From the NCBI GenBank assembly GCA_028274465.1, contig CM051458.1, positions 37,920,744-37,984,743 on the forward strand: DNA of 64,000 nucleotides, given 5' to 3'. Position 1 is the stretch's first letter. Each line of letters starts with the position of its first letter. The translations under genes were made by a program, and so were the position numbers. This DNA is from Plantago ovata (taxonomy: Eukaryota; Streptophyta; Magnoliopsida; Lamiales; Plantaginaceae). The notes under the pieces are model-generated. The model had not been told where the DNA came from. It ran no database searches and saw only the letters and a program-made list of their open reading frames with translations. Shown piece by piece: positions 1-11,047 of the stretch.

Positions 1-1675
1 TTGTTGGATCTGGATATGTTTGCTCATCAGCATGTACTTGTTCAGTACTACTGGGATTTTGTGTCTCTGCTGAGATAGGTTCATCAGCAACTGCTTGTTC
101 AGCATTGCTAGATTGTGGTAACTCATCAGCAGGCACTGGAGGTTGCATAGTTTCAGCAACTTCCGGAGCAACTGCGTCTTTTGCTGGAAATTCCTTGTCG
201 TGAACTATATTTATCTTGTCATGACTTGGGGGAGGAGAGTCATTGTCAGAATCATCATTTAGTTCAATTGACTTGATTTGCCTAGCATTAGATTCAGTTC
301 TTTGCTCATGTATGATTAACTTTTTCATACATTCTAATATTTCTTCTTCAGCAGGCACTCCTTGTGTCTTTTCGTAGAATACAACATGCACTGATTCTTC
401 GATCTTTTGTGCCTTTTTGTTGTAAACTCTATAAGCTTTACTATGCAAGGAGTAACCGAGAAATATCTCTTCTTCGGCCTTTGGTTGAAATGTTCTTAGG
501 TATTCTCTACCGTTATTAAGAACGAAACACTTACAACCAAATACTCTTAGATGAGTGATATTAGGAGGTCTTTCAACAAACAATTCATAAGGAGTTTTGT
601 TGTATTCCTTAGTAATCAAACATATGTTTTGAGTGTAACAAGCGGTATTAATCGCTTCAACCCAGTAAGCCTCACTTATTTCAGTGTCAGCAAGCATTGT
701 TCTTGCGGCTTCTTTTAGGGTACGATTCTTCCGTTCAGCAACACCGTTTTGTTGTGGTGTCCTTACTGAGGATAACTGATGTTGTATGCCTTTTGAGGTG
801 CAATACTCAGTTATGTACTGGTTTACAAACTCAGTACCATGGTCTGTCCTTATGACTTTTACCTTGTCATTTTTCATGACTTCAAGCTTATTCAACAAGT
901 TAGGTATTTCAGTCCTAGTTTCAGATTTGTGCTTGATGAATACTACCCAAGTGAATCTTCAATAGTCATCCACCACGACCAGACCATACTTCTTACCAGC
1001 ATAGCTTGTTGAAGAAGATTCAAACAAGTCCATGTGCAAGAGTTGTAAAGGTTTTGTAGTTGACGGTACTGCCTTGTTCTTGAAAGAAGATTTGGTTTGC
1101 TTTCCTTGCTGACATGCATTGCAAACACCATCCTTCTTAAAAGTAACCTTAGGTAATCCAACTATAAGTGCCTTTTTAGACAGCTTATTCAGCGTCTTGA
1201 AGTTTAGATGACTTGTTCGTTTATGCCATAACCATGCTTTTTCAGCAAGGCAATCGTGATCTGAGACAAGGCATTTTTCAACAATTGCTGAAGACCAATC
1301 TACGGTGTACAAGCCTCCTGATCTTCTTGCAATCATAATAACCTTTTTAGTCTCGAAATCTATAAGTTTACATTCATCACTTTTGATTTTGATGAAGTAT
1401 CCATTGTCAGCAAACTGACTCATGCTGAAAAGATTAAACTGAAGATTTTTGACATAAAGAACTCCAGTAATGGTAATGCATCCTAACTTCACGTCACCAT
1501 AGCCTTTTGTAGAACCAGACCCTCCACCAGCAAACCTTATTGTTGGACCTTTAGACCACCGTCTATAGTTTATAAGGTTATTCTTGTTGCCCATCATGTG
1601 CTTTCCACAACCACTGTCAAAGTGCCAGATTGCATTGTTTGTCTCCGTGGCTGAAGTCTGCACAATCAAGAGCAA
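1..1675 (-). pseudogene. Copia pol fragment: protease, GAG-pre-integrase, integrase (fossil)
   Basis: Reading leftward, the translation begins with an aspartic-protease signature (WHFDSGCGKHM), where DSG is the catalytic triad of retroviral-type proteases. The GAG-pre-integrase zinc region follows (WHKRTSHLNF ... CNACQQGKQ). Next comes the integrase core, with LHMDLFESS around the first catalytic Asp, RTDHGTEF around the second, and PQQNGVAERKNR carrying the Glu. The remaining integrase C-terminal linker, rich in Glu, Ser and Pro, reaches the window edge before reverse transcriptase. It is a decayed copy. The same order is seen in the fuller pol regions at 26547-29936 and 47489-50880. Confidence 0.88.
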
Positions 1676-1680
1676 ACAAG

Positions 1681-4102
1681 TTAATTATCCAATATTGGAT
1701 GTCCATTAACATGTTCAAGAATGCGTCCAGTGGAAACCCAAGTCTTAAGTTTTTCAACTTTGACTTGTTTTCTACTTGCTGTGGAACTAGAAGGTTTTGA
1801 GCTGAAAGACTTTTGATTCGTGCTGATCAAGTCCACTTTCTGATGTGGTGTCTTGCTCGGTTGACCTTTTTGCTGAACATACTTTTCAGTAAGTTCTTTT
1901 CTAGCAAGGTTCCTTCTAGCCCTAGCATTTAGAGTCTTTTCAGAACTCTTAGGATTGATTTTGTTCATTTCTTTGAAGTATCTTTGCTGACTTTGCTTAT
2001 ATTCATGAAAAAGTTGACTTTGCTTGGTTTTGAAACCGAGTCCACTTTTCGGAGAATGCAGAGCTTTTGTGTCAGCAACCTTACTTGATTCAGGTTCGTC
2101 AGCAAAGGTCTTCTGATTACTTTTAGTAATCTTGCCTTTTGAATTAACAAATTGCTTTTCTGCAACTTGTTTGGCGGAATGCTTTACAGCATCCTTCTTC
2201 TTTACAGTTTGCTTCTCAGCAACCTGTTTTCCTTTTAAAGTCTTGTTACTTTGAGTAGCAACAGCGGGCTTTATGGTCGTAGGTACTTGATTGCATGTTT
2301 CAGCAATCTTAGATTGACCAAACTGATAGAGTTCTGATTGACAACTATTAGTAGCACGTACGAAGGAAATCGGTGATTTGTCTTAACTCAAGATTTCTAC
2401 GTCATCACCTTCATACGTTGCGCCTAAACCTTCTTTCTGAGATGGATCTCTCAAATAAGAGTTTAGTTCAGTCAGCGTATTACTTGCGTCAGCATAAGAT
2501 TTGAAATTGATTTACATCTTTTTCATTTCTTGGATTTCAGCAAGTAACTTTAGAATTGAAGACTGATACTCTTCCAATTCTAATGCCATTTGAGAATTCT
2601 TCTCTGTAGCTTCAGCAATCAACTTCTTAAGACGCCTTATTTCAACATCCTTTTCTTCTGTCTCTTCCTTCAGCAATATATACTTTTCAGTAGTCTGCTT
2701 GGTCAGATTTTCATCAATCTGTAGTTTCTCTTGCTGTCTCCTCAGAGTTTTCTCAAATCTTTCAATTTCTCCATGAGTCTTGTCAAGGTCAATCTCGTCT
2801 TCACTTTCTGAGTCTGAGTCAGAGGTAGGGTTGTTTACCTGACCGGCCATGAGGCAGAACTCGTAGTTTGACACATCTGGATAAGCTTCCATAGCTATTC
2901 CACAAACTTCTTTGCCAATCTCTACGTCAAGAGTGGCTTCTTCATCGTCAGTGTCTGAACTTTCATCTACACTGTCTTCGGAGCTAGTATCAATGCACAA
3001 TGCATCGATTTTTGCTTGAAGCTTCTTCTTTTCTTCAGCAATAAAAGCTCTTTTGAACTTCTTCTTCTTTTCAGCAGATTTGCCTTTCAACAAAGGGCAA
3101 TTTGCTTTGAAGTGTCCAGGCTTTTTGCAGTAAAAAGCAGAGATCATTTCCAACTGCTGGTTCATCTGATGAAGTTGCTTGCTGAGCTTGCTTGTTCAGC
3201 GAGCTAGTCTCATTCTTGTACTTATGGTAGTTGTTACCAAGATGCTTTTTCAGCTTCTCGTTTGCTTTTCGCCTTTCAAGTTCCTTACTGATGAATTTCT
3301 TCATGTTTTTGACAACCAAAGAGTTTTCATCAGCATGCTCTTTATCATTCTTCTTTTCAGAAGATGACGGCTTTGCAGCAAGAGCAATGTTTTGCGATTT
3401 TTCAGCAAACACATTTTCTCTTTGCTTTGTCTCGTAGTTGACAGTAGCAAGATGAGAGAACAACTCTGTTGGTGTAATGTCTGGCATTCCTTGATTGTAG
3501 CAGAAGTTCTGAGTGTGGATCCATTCTTGATTCAGACTTCTGATGATGGTTTTCACCTTCTCATAATCTGAGTAATGATTTCCAACACCCAAGGCTGCCA
3601 TTTCACTAACAAGAGTTGTGAATCTGAAGTCCAAGTCTTCCAGTGACTCGTTTGTACCTTGTTTAAAGTTCTGGAACTTTAATTTCAGCACTTCAAGTTT
3701 GTTTTCCTTGGTTTTGTCTTATCCATCACAAAGATCTTGAACCATTTTCCAAGCTTCCTTAGAAGTTTTAGCACCCCACAATTTGCACTGTATGGTATCC
3801 AGAGTTGATCGAATGATGATGTTTCTTGCTTGGCCATCAAGACGGAATCTCTTATCTTCGTCGGAAGTCCATTCCTCTCTTGGTTTTGGAACAACGGTAT
3901 CAACCGGTTCGCCTAAGATAGTTTCCTTTCGAGCTTCAGTGGTTTTGTGAGGAAAACTTCTTTCAACCTTAGTGATCTTGATGGGTCCATCATTAATGAC
4001 AGTGACCATCTCATCACTAATGGCCTCAAGATGTAGCATCATGTTGTTTCGCCATTTTTCGTAGTTTTCCATCTTCAGCAAGGGAGCGTCTCCTAAAGAC
4101 AT
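1681..4102 (-). pseudogene. Copia gag (fossil)
   Basis: The region starts with MSLGDAPLLK, the same start as the gag regions of C1 and C2, 110 bp inside the LTR. The first ~220 residues form the Copia gag (UBN2-like) fold, with motifs YEKWRNNMMLHL and ESLEDLDFRFTTLVSEM. A CCHC zinc knuckle for RNA binding follows (CKKPGHFKANCPLLK). The C-terminal half is acidic and then a Lys-rich coiled coil, which is unusually long for Copia gag. It would assemble the cytoplasmic virus-like particle. Several breaks are present. Gag ends just upstream of pol in a different frame, as in the two sister copies. Confidence 0.88.
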
Positions 4103-4198
4103 CCTGTCAGCAAAACACTACCAAACTGATCAAGTGAGAGTGATTTACGGAAAGCACCTAAGAGGATCTAGGTTCAGTGTTGAAGGTTAAAGAACCTC

Positions 4199-4212
4199 CA
4201 GCTTTGATACCA
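4199..4212 (-). promoter_or_regulatory. Primer-binding site, initiator Met tRNA type
   Basis: Complement of TGGTATCAGAGC-like sequence two bases from the LTR edge. This is the standard minus-strand primer site of plant Copia elements. The match in this copy is slightly imperfect; the C1 copy at 10307 and the C2 copy at 53396 are cleaner. Confidence 0.85.
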
Positions 4213-4214
4213 CT

Positions 4215-5863
4215 TGTTGGTCCCTTTAAACAACAAGAAAAGACTAGAGGGGGGGGGGTGAATAGTGTTTTCAAACTTTCGTCGTTTAAAAACTTTCTCA
4301 GCAAGTACTTATTACTTTTCAGTAATGAGTTTGCTGATACTTAAGTTTCTCAGCAAGCGCAAGTTACTTCTCAGTAACTAGGTTTGCTGATACTTAAAAT
4401 CAGAGAGCGGAAGTCTTTGATACAATAAGTGCTTTTGTCAGTAAGAGATAGTTTCAGCAAGTGAAGTGAGTGACTGTGTATAGACAGATATAATTTGCTA
4501 AAAGCTAAATACAGTAAGTAAATCACACAAACACTTTTATAGTGGTATCTGAGAGTGGCGTAATCTCTCAACTAATCCACTTCGTCCTTTCTAGGACTGA
4601 ATCCACTAATATATGATTGAGGTTCCTTACAATCTCCTATCTAAAGCGATTCAACAGAAACTAAAGCGCACTTGCTTTGTCTCCAACCTAAACTAGAGAA
4701 CTCAACCTTGTTCTCCACCAAACTTGGTACTTTTAATCAGCAAAACTATGCTCGATTAAGTTCTCCCTGAATATCACGCCTGAAAGGGTGTATTTTCAGT
4801 TAGAGAATTTTGGGGTGAGATGACTTAATTATAACTTATTCAGTTACAGCAAGTAATCTAAGAAACACAACTTGGAATACTTTGCAGTAAACAAGTTTGA
4901 TTGTTTCTGGTGTCAAGACTGTTTCTTGTTCGAAAGAAAGAACACTTAACTAATTCTTAGCCGAGTTTGTTCTACTTCTTCATAAGTAGCTTTTTCAAGC
5001 TTTAAGTCTTGGAACGGATCAATGGCAGTAAGAGTGTTTCAAGGTTTGTGAGTTTTAAGCACAAGTGAGAGTTTGATCACGTTGTTGACACACTTCAACT
5101 CTTTGCCGGATGACCTCTATTTATAGTGCAAGTAAGGAGCCGTTTGAATTTCGAATCCTAAGGCTTTTGTTCCTTAACATGTCACTATCTTGCTTTTGTA
5201 CTTTCAACAGCGTCTTTGTTTGTCTTCTAGTCTTCATGTCCTTCGCGTGCATGCTTTGCATTAAATGCACATTTGAATAGAATTCAAACAGTAACATTGG
5301 AGCGCAAATTCACGTACATTCAGCAAGAGGTCACATATGTTCCATCAGCAAGTGGTCAGTCTCAGTTTCAGCAAGCAAAACCTACTCTGTCTTTCAGATT
5401 TTCACTTATGCAATGCTGTTGCTGAATTTTCCACTTTCTGAGCAACACGTGCCTTTGTAGATACCAGTCTTCAGCAATCTTCTAGTCTTTAGATCTTCAA
5501 ATTCTTCAAGTCTTCAGATCTTCAAAAGTCTTCAAGATTCTAAGCGGTTTCTATTTGCTTCAATAATTTATTTGTAATAAACAAAGTATATCTTCAGCAA
5601 ATGCTTCAATAGGTTATTTTCTTTTCAGAAAATAAGATACATCATAAGCTAAGCATCAATAAGTTATTTTCTTTTCAGAAAATAAAATACATCATACGCA
5701 AAAGAAATAACTTATCTAGCACCTAACTAAGTCATCAACAAACGTTCCTCTTTTACAATGTCCTTAAAATTCAAAATTCCTATGGACCTTAAGAGTACTA
5801 ATTACTGGACTTTCCTTAATTTAGCATGGTTAATTGCTCATCAAAATTACAAGTTTCCTAACA
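4215..5863 (-). repeat. Copia LTR shared by two bodies
   Basis: A 1,649-bp LTR with TG...CA ends. In element direction it starts TGTTAGGAAAC and ends GGGACCAACA. A TATA box (complement of CTATTTATAG) is at 5117-5126. A primer site lies against its left edge (4199-4212) and a polypurine tract against its right edge (5864-5880). It therefore serves as the 5' LTR of the body on the left and the 3' LTR of the body on the right, so two bodies share one LTR in tandem. The other full LTRs of the family are 8661-10304, 39400-41042 and 53412-55052. Confidence 0.93.
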
Positions 5864-5880
5864 AATTTCCCCCTTTTTGA
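5864..5880 (-). other. Polypurine tract of Copia 3' end
   Basis: On the minus strand this reads TCAAAAAGGGGGAAATT, directly abutting the LTR start. It is the plus-strand primer site for second-strand synthesis. Identical tracts lie next to the 3' LTRs at 41043 and 59655. Confidence 0.9.
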
Positions 5881-6130
5881 TGTTAGCAATCCATGGCTAA
5901 ATTAATTGTTACCCTTTTAGAGGTTTCTGAATGTTGAATAAATCAGTTGATTAATGCAAGCATACTTGAATAATTAAACAGTAAGCATAAGTAAATTGCA
6001 TAATCAAAAACCAATAAGAGTCAAAAGATTTCATTGCTGATAGTTATCATTCAGAAGTTTACATGAAAAAGCATAGATAACATAAACAGAATCAGCAAAT
6101 AAAAACTTTAACAAAAACTATTGTAGGGAC

Positions 6131-8658
6131 TTAAGCTCTTTCAGAGGATTTTCTCAAAATCTCTCTTACACTCTTCTCAGCAAGTGCAGTAAATTCAACA
6201 CAATCCTTTTCGTAGTTTTCCAGAAGCCTACGGACTTGTAGTTGAAGAATTCTTGCGTTTTTGTAGGCAGTATGATGATGCTTTTCAACATTCATTTCCA
6301 TGTAATTAATTACCCACAAATGCATGCCCCAATTGCTGGCATGGAGAAGCTGTGTATCTGAAATGCTTTTCGGATGAATCTTTCTTAGCCAGAGAAGATC
6401 TTCTTCTTGATCCTTAGCAGTGAGATAGAAGTACTCATAAGGAATCAATCCAAGTTTCTTCTTAGGTTTCTTTGTTACCGGGTCAGCGTAGTAAGCAATG
6501 CCAGGTGGTTTGATCAGATTTGGTTCTTGCTTGTATGTCTTACCAATGGCAACTCTTCTTACATAGACCTCAAGATTCAACCATTTCCCAGCAACATTTC
6601 TTGGGAGGGATTCTTCCCTTTGATTTCTTTGGACCTTGAGTTCAATCTATTTGAACATTTGATTCAATATGGCTGTAGGAAAGAACTCATTTACCAGCAA
6701 GTCTTCCAGCTTTAAAATCCAGCAACCATGAATGTTTTTGATTACATTCTGAGTGGTTTCCTCATTACTGGTCTTTGTATATTCAATGCCGGAGCCAATA
6801 GCAATGCTGGCCAGCCTTTTCTCTTCCTGTCTTTGCCTTCTTCTTCTTGTTTTAGCATTGTCTTGATCTCTTGCTGAAGAGTCAGACGAGAAATGCTTTG
6901 AATGGCCAGACGAAGTCACGGCTGTTAAGGGTCTAGCTCTTATGGCTTGAGCTATTGTTTGATTGTCATCATCTTCTTCATCATCTTCATTCAGATTGTG
7001 ATGACTTTCTGTATGACAGAAATCTTGAGTTTCAGCAGCGGTTTTTCTCTTTTTGGTACTTGCTAAATTCAACTCAGATTCTGCTTGTCTTTTAGAACTT
7101 TGCTCTTTTTCAGCAAGAGGTTCTATTGGAAGTGGCACATCAACAGCAGGAGCAGGAGGGGTTTGGTTTCTTTTTCTAGTATTCTTCTTTTCCCCCTTAG
7201 ACATGGATTGCAACATCGGAGTGATGTGCAGAGAATAAAACTCATTGCAATTTTCAGCAAAAGTGTTTAAACTGTTATACTTCATGATGATTTGCTGTTG
7301 GTCAGAGTTCATTGTTGACAACTCTCTTTGAATATTCATCATGTTCTCTTCATGTCTTTTCTCTGTTGCGGCCTTCTCATCCATGTAAGTCTGAGCCTTT
7401 ACGAGAGCATTCTTTGCAAGCCATGAGCGCTTGACTTACATCTTCTTCATAGCTCTTGTGATAAAGACTGATGTCTTTCTGAGCTATTGTCAAAGTTGTA
7501 GTGCGTCTCAGCATTGTAGCCAAAATCTTTCCAATGTCAAGTGGGCTCTCAGCAAGCAATGCCTCATCTTCAGCTTTGCAGGCATCATGGACTTGCTTTA
7601 GTGCTAGAATTCTGGGAGTAAACTCCTCAACTATTGGGAACGGCACTAAATGAGGTGTCAAGGAATGAACCTTAAGTTCGGAAGCAAACTGATCATCTTG
7701 TAAAAGCAGCTCTGCTCTTAAAGAATCACCTTTATCAGTGATGTAATCAGGAGGAGGAATATGAACAACTTTGGGGTCTCGCTTGGATTGTTCATCTTCA
7801 TTTTCTGACAAATCGTCATCCTCCTCAAATTCATCAAGTTGAGCAACTATTGAGCCTTTGTCAGTAGCTTCACTTCCTTTTTGTTGAGTGGTTGCTGAGG
7901 GCAACGCTTCAGACTCAACAACTAGAGTTTCACCAGTAGTTAGTTTTAATTGAGTAGTTGCTGAAGGCAACGTTTGAGACTCAATAACTGGAGTTTCGCC
8001 AGTAGTTAGTTTTATCAATTGAGTTTGTGGCTCAATTACCGGAGTTTCGCCAGTAGTTAGTTTTATCAATTGAGTTTGTGGCTCAATTACTGGAGTTTCG
8101 CCAGTAGTAAATGGAAGGGATGGAACTTCCTTTTGTCTTGGTCTTGAAGATTCACCAATTTCTAGATCCTGCGTATGCCTTGCATGGATCACGAGACTGT
8201 TTTGTAGAGCGCGTTGGTAATCTTCATCTTCTTCATCCTCATCTTCAAGGTTTTCTTCAGTAACCTTGGCATCAGAAACTGGACTTTTGCCATTTTTCAA
8301 GGCAACCCTTTTTCTGGCGTATTCTTCTTCAATATCAGCACCTTGCACAGGTGCTTGATTTTCAGCATCAGCAGGAGGAGGTTGAGATTCTTGCTGAGAT
8401 TGTTTTTGTTCAGCTTGCTGATTGGTAGATGGAGTATTTTCAGCAACTGTTAACTTTAATCCACCAGCATCAGGACTTGGACCTTGATTGTCATCATCGT
8501 CGTCTTTCTTGTCCTTTGAATCTTTCCCTTCATCATCACTAGGATCAGTGGGAATGTTCTCATCTTCTTCTTCTTCTTCATCATCTGTCAGAATGACTAG
8601 CTCAACGTGCTTATACAAAGCAACACTTGTCACTTACTCTTCCTCAGTTAATTTGTGG
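6131..8658 (-). pseudogene. C-terminal half of the post-pol extra ORF (fossil)
   Basis: Minus-strand reading, about 840 residues, with a few breaks. It begins with an acidic low-complexity stretch (VILTDDEEEEEDENIP ...). Then come repeated GETPV units (7884-8112), a helical coiled-coil region, a basic region (RRRRQRQEEKR) and a compact, well-conserved C-terminus (VNEFFPTAILNQMFKWIELK ... LLENYEKDCVEF) ending SSERA. No enzymatic motif is visible. SIRE-type elements carry an envelope-like ORF at this place, but no signal peptide or transmembrane helix is evident here, so I do not call it an envelope. Function unknown. Confidence 0.75.
7884..8112 (-). repeat. Coding minisatellite, GETPV repeat in the extra ORF
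   Basis: Four tandem units of 51-66 bp encode variants of LTTGETPVIEPQTQLIK or LTTGETPVIESQTLPSATTQ. The sister copies at 43040-43225 and 34190-34370 carry about three units in a different order, so the copy number varies within the family. Confidence 0.85.
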
Positions 8659-8838
8659 GGTGTTAGGAAACTTGTAATTTTGATGAGCAATTAACCATGC
8701 TAAATTAAGGAAAGTCCAGTAACTAGTACTCTTAAGGTCCATAGGAATTTAGAATTTTAAGGACATTGTAAAAGAGGAACGTTTGCTGATGACTTAGTTA
8801 GGTGTTAGATAAGTTATTTCTTTTGCGTATGATGTATT

Positions 8839-8909
8839 TTATTTTCTGAAAAGAAAATAACTTATTGATGCTTAGCTTTAATGTATCTTATTTTCTGAAA
8901 AGAAAATAA
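8839..8909 (+). repeat. Tandem pair of perfect hairpins in U3
   Basis: Two units 49 bp apart, each TTATTTTC, loop TGAAAA, GAAAATAA: an 8-bp perfect stem at 8839-8860 and again at 8888-8909. The same pair is present in the LTRs at 4215, 39400, 53412 and in the truncated LTR at 59672. It lies upstream of the TATA box, so it would act as DNA or as 3' RNA sequence. Role unknown. Confidence 0.85.
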
Positions 8910-10131
8910 CCTATTGAAGAATTTGCTGAAGATATATTTTGTTTATTACAAACAAATTATTGAAGCAAATAGAAACCGCTCAGAATCTTGAAGACTTTTG
9001 AAGATCTGAAGACTTGAAGAATTTGAAGATCTGAAGACTAGAAGATTGCTGAAGACTGGTATCTACAAAGGCACGTGTTGCTCAGAAAGTGGAAAATTCA
9101 GCAACAACATTGCATAAGTGAAAATCTGAAAGACAGAGTAGGTTATGCTTGCTGAAACTGAGACTGACCACTTGCTGATAAACATATGTGACCTCTTGAT
9201 GAATGTACGTGAATTGGCGCTCCAATGTTACTGTTTGAATTCTATTCAAATGTGCATTTAATGCAAAGCATGCACGCGAAGGACATGAAGACTAGAAGAC
9301 AAACAAAGTCGCTGCTGAAAGTACAAAAGCAAGATAGTGACATGTTAAGGAACAAAAGCCTTAGGATTTGAAATTCAAACGGCTCTTTACTTGCACTATA
9401 AATAGAGGTCATCCAGCAAAGAGTTAAAGTGTGTCAACAACGTGATCAAACTCTCACTTGTACTAAAAAACTCACAAACCTTCAAACTCTCTTACTGCCA
9501 TTGATCCGTTCCAAGACTTAAAGCTTGAAAAAGCTACTTGTGAAGAAGTAGAACAAACTCGACTAAGAATTAGTTAAGTGTTCTTTCTTTCGAACAAGAA
9601 CAAGTCTTGACACCAGAAACAATCAAACTTGTTTACTGCAAAGTATTCCAAGTTGTGTTTCTTAGATTACTTGTTGTAACTGAATAAGTTATAATTAAGT
9701 CATCTCACCCCAAAACTCTCTAACTGAAAATACACCCTTTCAGGCGTGATATTCAGGGGGAACTTAATCGAGCATAGTTTTGCTGATTAAAAGTACCAAG
9801 TTTGGTGGAGAACAAGGTTGAGTTCTCTAGTTTAGGTTGGAGACAAAGCAAGTGTGCTTTGGTTTCTGTTGAATCGCTTTAGATAGGAGATTTTAAGGAA
9901 CCTCAATCATATCTTAGTGGATTCAGTCCTAGAAAGGACGAAGTGGACTAGTTGAGAGATTACGCCCCTCTCAGATACCACTATAAAAGTGTTTGTGTGA
10001 TTTACTTACTGTATTTAGCTTTCAGCAAATTATATCTGTTTGTACACAGTCACTCACTTCACTTGCTGAAACCTTTACTTACTGAAAAAGCACTTATTGT
10101 ATCAAAGACTTCCGCTCTCTGATTTTAATTA

Positions 10132-10224
10132 TCAGCAAACCAAGCTACTGTAAAGTAACTTACACTTGCTGAGAAAGTTAAGTATCAGCAAACTCATTAC
10201 TGAAAAGTAATAAGTACTTGCTGA
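10132..10224 (+). repeat. Tandem pair of nested hairpins in U5
   Basis: Two units with a period of about 53 bp. Each is bounded by TCAGCAA and TTGCTGA (7-bp outer stem) and contains an inner inverted repeat around a short loop, such as ATTACT/AGTAAT in the second unit. They lie about 90-180 nt upstream of the primer site, so they are in the 5' leader of the genomic RNA. The reverse-oriented counterpart is at 53494-53586. Confidence 0.8.
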
Positions 10225-10306
10225 GAAAGTTTTAAACGACGAAAGTTTGAAAAGACTATTCACCCCGCCCTCTAGTCTTTTCTTGTTGTTTAAAGGGACC
10301 AACAAG

Positions 10307-10320
10307 TGGTATCAGAGCAG
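10307..10320 (+). promoter_or_regulatory. Primer-binding site of C1
   Basis: TGGTATCAGAGCAG two bases after the LTR. It matches the 3' end of plant initiator Met tRNA in the usual Copia way. Confidence 0.92.
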
Positions 10321-10416
10321 GAGGTTCATTAACCTTCTGCACTGAACCTAGATCCCCTTAGGTGCTTTCCGTAAATCACTCTCACTTGATCAGTTTGGTA
10401 GTGCTTTGCTGACAAG

Positions 10417-11047
10417 ATGTCTTTAGGAGATGCTCCCTTGCTGAAGGTGGAAAATTACGAGAAATGGAGAAACAACATGATGCTACATCTTGAGGCCATT
10501 AGTGATGAGATGGTCACCGTCATTAATGATGGACCTATCAAGATCACCAAGGTTGAAAGGAGTTTCCCTCATAGGACCACTGAAGCTGGAAAGGAAACCA
10601 TCCAAGGCGAACCATCAGATACGATTGTGCCAAAACCAAGAGAGGAATGGACTTCTGACGAAGCTAAGAGATTCTGTCTTGATGGCCAAGCTAGAAATAT
10701 CATCATTCGATCAACTCCGGATACCATAGAGTGCAAACTGTGGGGTGCTAAGACTGCAAAGGAAGCTTGGAAAATGGTTCAAGATCTTTGTGCTGGATCT
10801 GACAAGACCAAGGAAAACAAACTTGAAGTACTTAAATTAAAGTTTCAAAACTTTAAGCAAGGTGCAAACGAGTCACTGGAAGACTTGGACTTCAGATTCA
10901 CAACTCTTGTTAGTGAAATAGCAGCGTTGGGTGTTGAAAACCTTTATTTAGATTCTGAGAAAGTGAAAACTATCATCAGAAGTTTGAATCAAGAATGGAT
11001 CCATACTCAGAATTTCTATTATAATCAAGGAATGCCAGACATTACAT
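10417..11047 (+). pseudogene. C1 gag, 5' part (fossil, split by Gypsy insertion)
   Basis: Starts MSLGDAPLLKVENYEKW, matching the other two gag regions in the window. It covers the N-terminal gag domain, up to the point where the Athila-like LTR begins at 11048. The rest of gag continues at 24787 on the far side of the insertion. The bases flanking the insertion (TACAT left, TACAC right) fit a 5-bp target duplication with one later change. Confidence 0.9.

Larger units (their letters stand above)
1..4214 (-). mobile_element. Ty1/Copia element body (SIRE/Maximus-like), running off the left edge
   Basis: Minus-strand gag followed by the first half of pol, ending at the primer-binding site and the LTR that begins at 4215. 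The order LTR, primer site, gag, protease, integrase is that of Ty1/Copia. The methionine-tRNA-type primer site, the long LTR and the extra ORF in sister copies point to the SIRE/Maximus lineage (inference from family architecture). The rest of pol and the other LTR lie outside the window. It is decayed, with roughly half a dozen reading-frame breaks in the visible part. It is very similar to C1 and C2 in this window, so it belongs to the same family. Confidence 0.9.
5864..8660 (-). mobile_element. 3' part of a Copia element, cut by insertion of C1
   Basis: From the polypurine tract rightward this is the 3' untranslated stretch and the C-terminal half of the family's extra ORF. At 8661 it is abruptly replaced by the LTR of the oppositely oriented C1 element. 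The missing gag-pol end of this copy is not found on the other side of C1, because the right end of C1 is itself truncated. The last bases before C1 are TGGGG, which would be the expected target duplication, but its partner is lost. Confidence 0.85.
8661..10304 (+). repeat. 5' LTR of Copia C1
   Basis: 1,644 bp with TG...CA ends (TGTTAGGAAAC ... GGGACCAACA). The TATA box CTATAAATAG is at 9396-9405, so transcription would start at about 9430 and R-U5 would span the remaining ~870 bp. Internal structure includes a pair of hairpins near the start (8839-8909), two copies of TTTGAAGATCTGAAGACT 25 bp apart (8997-9014 and 9022-9039), and a second hairpin pair near the end (10132-10224). The word TTGCTGA or its complement occurs about 13 times in this LTR. 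Confidence 0.95.
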
